Source of the DNA: Bacillota bacterium
Lineage (GTDB): Bacteria > Bacillota_I > Bacilli_A > RF39 > UBA660
Reading direction: 5' to 3'
NCBI GenBank assembly: GCA_023391185.1
Contig: JAEWBI010000034.1
Coordinates: 1 to 7,585, forward strand
Length of the DNA: 7,585 nucleotides
A model generated the notes under the pieces. That model ran no database searches, had not been told where the DNA came from, and worked only from the letters and a program-made list of their open reading frames with translations. Each line of letters begins with the position of its first letter. Position 1 is the first letter of the stretch. Below are positions 5,536-7,585 of this stretch, piece by piece. Made by a program: the position numbers and the translations under genes.

Positions 5536-5575
5536 TAACATTAATTCACTTTGTGTGAACTTAACATGTGTTATG
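5534..5575. promoter_or_regulatory. Imperfect palindrome between divergent promoters, possible operator
   Basis: Outer arms CATAACA (5534-5540) and TGTTATG (5569-5575) enclose TTAATTCAC (5541-5549) and GTGAACTTAA (5555-5564). The two halves match as inverted copies apart from a one-base and a four-base insertion on the right. It overlaps the -35/spacer of the Pr6Pr promoter and ends just before the ywbE -35 region, a position suited to a repressor acting on both. No regulator gene is adjacent. Confidence 0.4.
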
Positions 5576-5596
5576 TCTACTTTACATATATTTGTA

Positions 5597-5605
5597 TGAT
5601 ATAAT
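5597..5605 (+). promoter_or_regulatory. Extended -10 promoter of ywbE
   Basis: TGATATAAT (TATAAT at 5600-5605) is a perfect extended -10. A TTTACA lies at 5581-5586 but the gap is only 13 bases. Start near 5612 gives a leader of about 14 bases made up mostly of the ribosome binding site AGGAAAGAGG (5611-5620). Confidence 0.6.
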
Positions 5606-5625
5606 ACACAAGGAAAGAGGTTAAA

Positions 5626-5823
5626 ATGAATAACACATTAAGAAATAATATAAGACAAGGTTCAGTAGTACAAATAGTACTTAAGAAAGATCAAAGAACG
5701 GGCAATCTTACTAAAGGAGTAGTGGATAAAATACTTACAAACAGTATGAATCATCCAAGAGGTATAAAAGTAATGCTTACTGATGGGCAAGTTGGTAGGG
5801 TACAGAAGATAGAAAATTTTTAA
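5626..5823 (+). CDS. ywbE: YwbE family protein (DUF2196)
   Basis: A 65-residue basic protein, full length for the YwbE/DUF2196 family. The hallmark motifs are all present: an opening IRQGSVVQIVLKKDQRTGNLTKG (about 9-31), a central KGVVDKIL, the HPRGIKVML segment, and DGQVGRVQKI near the end. The pattern suggests a small beta-barrel; the function of YwbE is not established. The ATG at 5626 follows GAGG by five bases. It is a single gene divergent from the Pr6Pr gene. No convincing terminator follows; only a weak A/T repeat (AATTAAT at both ends of 5823-5855) is seen. Confidence 0.92.
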   Translation: MNNTLRNNIRQGSVVQIVLKKDQRTGNLTKGVVDKILTNSMNHPRGIKVMLTDGQVGRVQKIENF

Positions 5824-5891
5824 TTAATTACTAATTTATATATGGAATTAATTCTTTATTTAATCTATATACTTTAAATATCATCTCCGTT

Positions 5892-5919
5892 TTGACAAGA
5901 TAAAAAAAAATAGTATAAT
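5892..5919 (+). promoter_or_regulatory. Near-consensus sigma-A promoter
   Basis: TTGACA (5892-5897), a 16-base gap and TATAAT (5914-5919) give consensus -35 and -10 boxes, the best match in the window. It predicts a start near 5926 and a leader of about 47 bases to the ATG at 5973. Confidence 0.85.
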
Positions 5920-5972
5920 AGGCAGCACTAAATCTATTTTTAGGCATATTATAAATAAAAAAAGGTGGAAAA

Positions 5973-6671
5973 ATGACAGAAGTGAACAAGTTGAATAATA
6001 AAGTAGAAAAAATAGTAGAAGTTGAACATATCCATATACAAGGATTAATTAAAGAAATTATTCATGATTCTAAAACAAAACCTAGAGAAGTAACAGATGT
6101 GAAATATCATCATAATAGATCTTACTCTAGTGCACCAACCGTTATTCGAAATGGAATATTATCTTTGTCTGAATCAACAAAAAAAGGAATTACAAATTTT
6201 AGTGAACAAGACTTACAAAAATATGACAGAGAAGACCATGTTAATGGAATAACAAAAATATCTGTTGCTTCAACAGATGTAGATCACAGTAAGTTATATA
6301 GAGGTGAAATGGTTTATTGTCCTTTTCATCCATGTAGTATAGATATACTTATTTCTGGTGAAGTAAAAGCATATAGAGATACTACAAATTATTATAATGA
6401 GTTTTTAATAGATAAAATGATCTTACCAAAAAGTTTTAGATCAGTAGATATTAGAATACTTAAAATTTTTAGTGATAAAACAATATATCGAGATAGTGAT
6501 TCAACCTTAGTAAAAATTCAAAAAACAATAGATAAATACAATAGATTAAGAGAGATTGCATTAGCTCTTATGGAAAGTGAATTAGATATTCCATTAAGAG
6601 AAATGAGTGAAGAAAATGTAACTATTGATTTAGATAAAATGTCTAAAGCTCCAGTACTAGTGTTAAAATAA
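5973..6671 (+). CDS. Unrecognised protein, possible ADP-ribosyltransferase-like fold
   Basis: A 232-residue soluble protein with no signal peptide or membrane segment. I do not recognise a named family. Its middle resembles the layout of ADP-ribosyltransferase-like domains such as DarT: YHHNRSYSSAPTVIRNGILS (45-64) recalls the YHxT...I...GIL entry with its NAD-binding His, and NYYNEFLIDKMILPKSFRSVDIRIL (139-163) recalls the late strand carrying the catalytic Glu (here Glu143) followed by an exposed loop. Between them, VDILISGEVKAYRDTTNYY fits the region that precedes the Glu. The N-terminal 45 residues are charged and the C-terminal 60 look helical. AAAGGTGG stands four bases before the ATG, behind a near-consensus promoter, so it is probably well expressed. 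No antitoxin-like gene sits beside it. The enzyme suggestion is an inference from short motifs. Confidence 0.7.
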   Translation: MTEVNKLNNKVEKIVEVEHIHIQGLIKEIIHDSKTKPREVTDVKYHHNRSYSSAPTVIRNGILSLSESTKKGITNFSEQDLQKYDREDHVNGITKISVASTDVDHSKLYRGEMVYCPFHPCSIDILISGEVKAYRDTTNYYNEFLIDKMILPKSFRSVDIRILKIFSDKTIYRDSDSTLVKIQKTIDKYNRLREIALALMESELDIPLREMSEENVTIDLDKMSKAPVLVLK

Positions 6672-6720
6672 TTTTGAAATAGAGCAAGATTATGATTTAA
6701 ATACAGTAATTGGATAAATC

Positions 6721-6749
6721 TTTACAAATTTTCAAACGTATATTATAAT
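6721..6749 (+). promoter_or_regulatory. Promoter of the leader peptide / ABC-F transcript
   Basis: TTTACA (6721-6726), a 17-base gap and TATAAT (6744-6749) make a strong sigma-A promoter. A start near 6756 gives a transcript that opens almost directly with the AAGGAG site of the leader peptide (6758-6763). Confidence 0.8.
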
Positions 6750-6771
6750 ATTAAAAGAAGGAGTGATTACT

Positions 6772-6825
6772 ATGTATTATGTAAAACATGTTATCATACA
6801 TACTGCAGGTAATCACATCTGTTAA
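6772..6825 (+). CDS. 17-residue leader peptide of the ABC-F gene
   Basis: A 17-codon frame encoding MYYVKHVIIHTAGNHIC begins eight bases after a strong AAGGAG (6758-6763). It lies wholly in the leader of the ABC-F gene, about 110 bases ahead of it. Its last five codons (from 6812) form the first strand of the attenuator, so translation of this peptide should decide which hairpin forms. The near-perfect ribosome binding site and its place in the chain of hairpins support it as a regulatory leader peptide rather than a functional protein. It is not like the ErmC or CatA leader peptides in sequence. Confidence 0.75.
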   Translation: MYYVKHVIIHTAGNHIC

Positions 6826-6913
6826 TTAATTTATAAAAATTATATTAAGCAGGTGTGATGTTTTCGTTGTGCCTGCATCCAAACCATATGGATGTATTTT
6901 CCATATGGTTTTT
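6812..6913 (+). promoter_or_regulatory. Ribosome-sensing transcription attenuator of the ABC-F gene
   Basis: Five strands can pair in overlapping ways. Strand 1 (6812-6825, end of the leader peptide frame) pairs with strand 2 (6845-6859) over 14 bp with one bulged G. Strand 2 (6849-6859) can instead pair with strand 3 (6866-6876), 11 bp including five wobbles. Strand 3 (6874-6880) can instead pair with strand 4 (6890-6896), 7 bp. Strand 4 (6881-6891) can instead pair with strand 5 (6901-6911), an 11-bp terminator followed by Ts. A ribosome reaching the stop at 6823-6825 would cover strand 1 but not strand 2, giving 2:3 and then the terminator. A ribosome held at the start codon would leave strand 1 free, giving 1:2 and then 3:4, which blocks the terminator. 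Inhibited translation would thus switch the gene on. Pairings are seen; the mechanism is inferred. Confidence 0.7.
6881..6913 (+). terminator. Conditional intrinsic terminator ahead of the ABC-F gene
   Basis: AAACCATATGG (6881-6891) and CCATATGGTTT (6901-6911) form a perfect 11-bp stem with a nine-base loop, running into five Ts (6909-6913). It stands only 22 bases before the ABC-F start codon and after its promoter, the classic place for an attenuator terminator. Confidence 0.85.
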
Positions 6914-6935
6914 ATTATATAAAGGAGTGATTAAT

Positions 6936-7585
6936 ATGATAGATATAAGTTTAAGCAAAGTAACCAAGTCTTATGGATTTGATAATATACTTGATAATAT
7001 AAGTTTAGAAATTAATAGAGGAGATATAGTATCTATAGTAGGAGATAATGGGTCAGGCAAAAGTACTTTATTAAAAATAATAGCAAAAGAAGAAAACATA
7101 GGTAGTGGAACAGTAGCTATTAGAAATGGAGCTACTGTAGGAATGTTACATCAAATTCCAGATGTAGAGATAGATGTAAAAGTAATAGATATATTATATA
7201 GGAGTGTAAAAGAAATATTAGATATTGAAGAAAAATTAAAAGTTTATGAAAATAAAATGTCTAAATTAACTGGAAAAGAATTAGACAAAGTATTAAATAG
7301 TTATAGTAACCTGCAAGAAAAGTATATTAATATGGGTGGTTATGAAGTTAGTGAGAAAATAGGTAGAATAGTAACCGGATTTAAAATAGAAAACTTACTT
7401 AATAGTAATTTTAATATACTTAGTGGTGGTGAAAAAACAATAGTTTTTTTAGCAGCATTAATGATAAAAAATCCTGATATATTACTTTTAGATGAACCTA
7501 CAAATCATTTAGATATAGATACTTTAGAATGGTTAGAAGATTATTTGAAAGCATATAAAGGTACTATTGTAATCGTTTCACATGA
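6936..7585 (+). CDS. ABC-F family ATPase, likely ribosome protection factor, 5' part
   Basis: The first 216 codons of an ABC-F protein; the frame is open to the window edge. ABC-F proteins are soluble twin-ATPase factors that bind the ribosomal E site; resistance members (Vga, Lsa, Msr, VmlR groups) displace antibiotics from the peptidyl transferase centre. Seen in the first ATPase domain: Walker A GDNGSGKST (36-44), an insert of about 80 residues rich in Lys and Glu (about 75-155, the arm region), signature LSGGE (162-166), Walker B DILLLDEPTNHLD (181-193, catalytic Glu187) and the H-loop VSH (214-216). No membrane segments. AAGGAG (6922-6927) lies eight bases before the ATG. The inter-domain linker, which decides drug specificity, and the second ATPase domain are outside the window. 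The leader peptide and attenuator upstream argue for an inducible resistance-type member rather than a housekeeping one such as EttA or Uup. Confidence 0.92.
   Translation, partial: MIDISLSKVTKSYGFDNILDNISLEINRGDIVSIVGDNGSGKSTLLKIIAKEENIGSGTVAIRNGATVGMLHQIPDVEIDVKVIDILYRSVKEILDIEEKLKVYENKMSKLTGKELDKVLNSYSNLQEKYINMGGYEVSEKIGRIVTGFKIENLLNSNFNILSGGEKTIVFLAALMIKNPDILLLDEPTNHLDIDTLEWLEDYLKAYKGTIVIVSH

Noticed and set aside
5824..5870. A/T-rich inverted repeat after ywbE as a terminator
   Set aside because: The repeat is only AATTAAT-type self-complementary sequence with no G-C pairs and no clear T run.

Overview
The window is very AT-rich DNA with strong AGGAGG-type ribosome binding sites, TAA/TAG stops, TGG for Trp and AGA for Arg, so it looks like a low-GC member of the Bacillota (Bacilli or Clostridia, perhaps an uncultured gut lineage) using the ordinary bacterial code. 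The families present (TspO, hemolysin III, small alarmone synthetase, CotF, YwbE, Pr6Pr, ABC-F) fit that group. No phage, transposon, CRISPR, rRNA or tRNA signal was seen.

Left part (1-2300): the 3' end of a TspO/MBR membrane protein gene runs into a terminator shared with a convergent hemolysin III/PAQR gene. Divergent from that is a RelP/YwaC-type small alarmone synthetase whose leader carries a terminator-like hairpin. It is followed by a pair of small helical protein genes, the second of the CotF spore-coat family.

Middle (2300-5825): an unrecognised three-helix membrane protein with codon use unlike its neighbours; an operon of a 57-residue charged protein and an unusual peptidase S51-GNAT acetyltransferase fusion; a convergent Pr6Pr (FAR-17a/AIG1-like) membrane protein whose stop codon overlaps that of the fusion inside the loop of a two-way terminator; and, divergent from it, ywbE. 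An imperfect 42-bp palindrome lies between the last two.

Right part (5826-7585): an unrecognised 232-residue protein with a possible ADP-ribosyltransferase-like layout, behind a near-consensus sigma-A promoter. Then comes the most interesting region: a promoter, a 17-codon leader peptide, and a chain of four mutually exclusive hairpins ending in an intrinsic terminator, directly ahead of an ABC-F ATPase that runs off the window edge. The geometry supports a ribosome-sensing attenuator in which blocked leader translation would let transcription continue into the ABC-F gene, as expected for a ribosome-protection antibiotic resistance factor.

The genes do not form one pathway. Common themes are stress and translation (alarmone synthesis, ABC-F) and small membrane proteins. 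Most transcription units are one or two genes with their own promoters, often an extended -10 (TGnTATAAT) with little -35. No gene-free stretch exceeds 300 bases; the longest, 2211-2482, holds only a terminator and a promoter.
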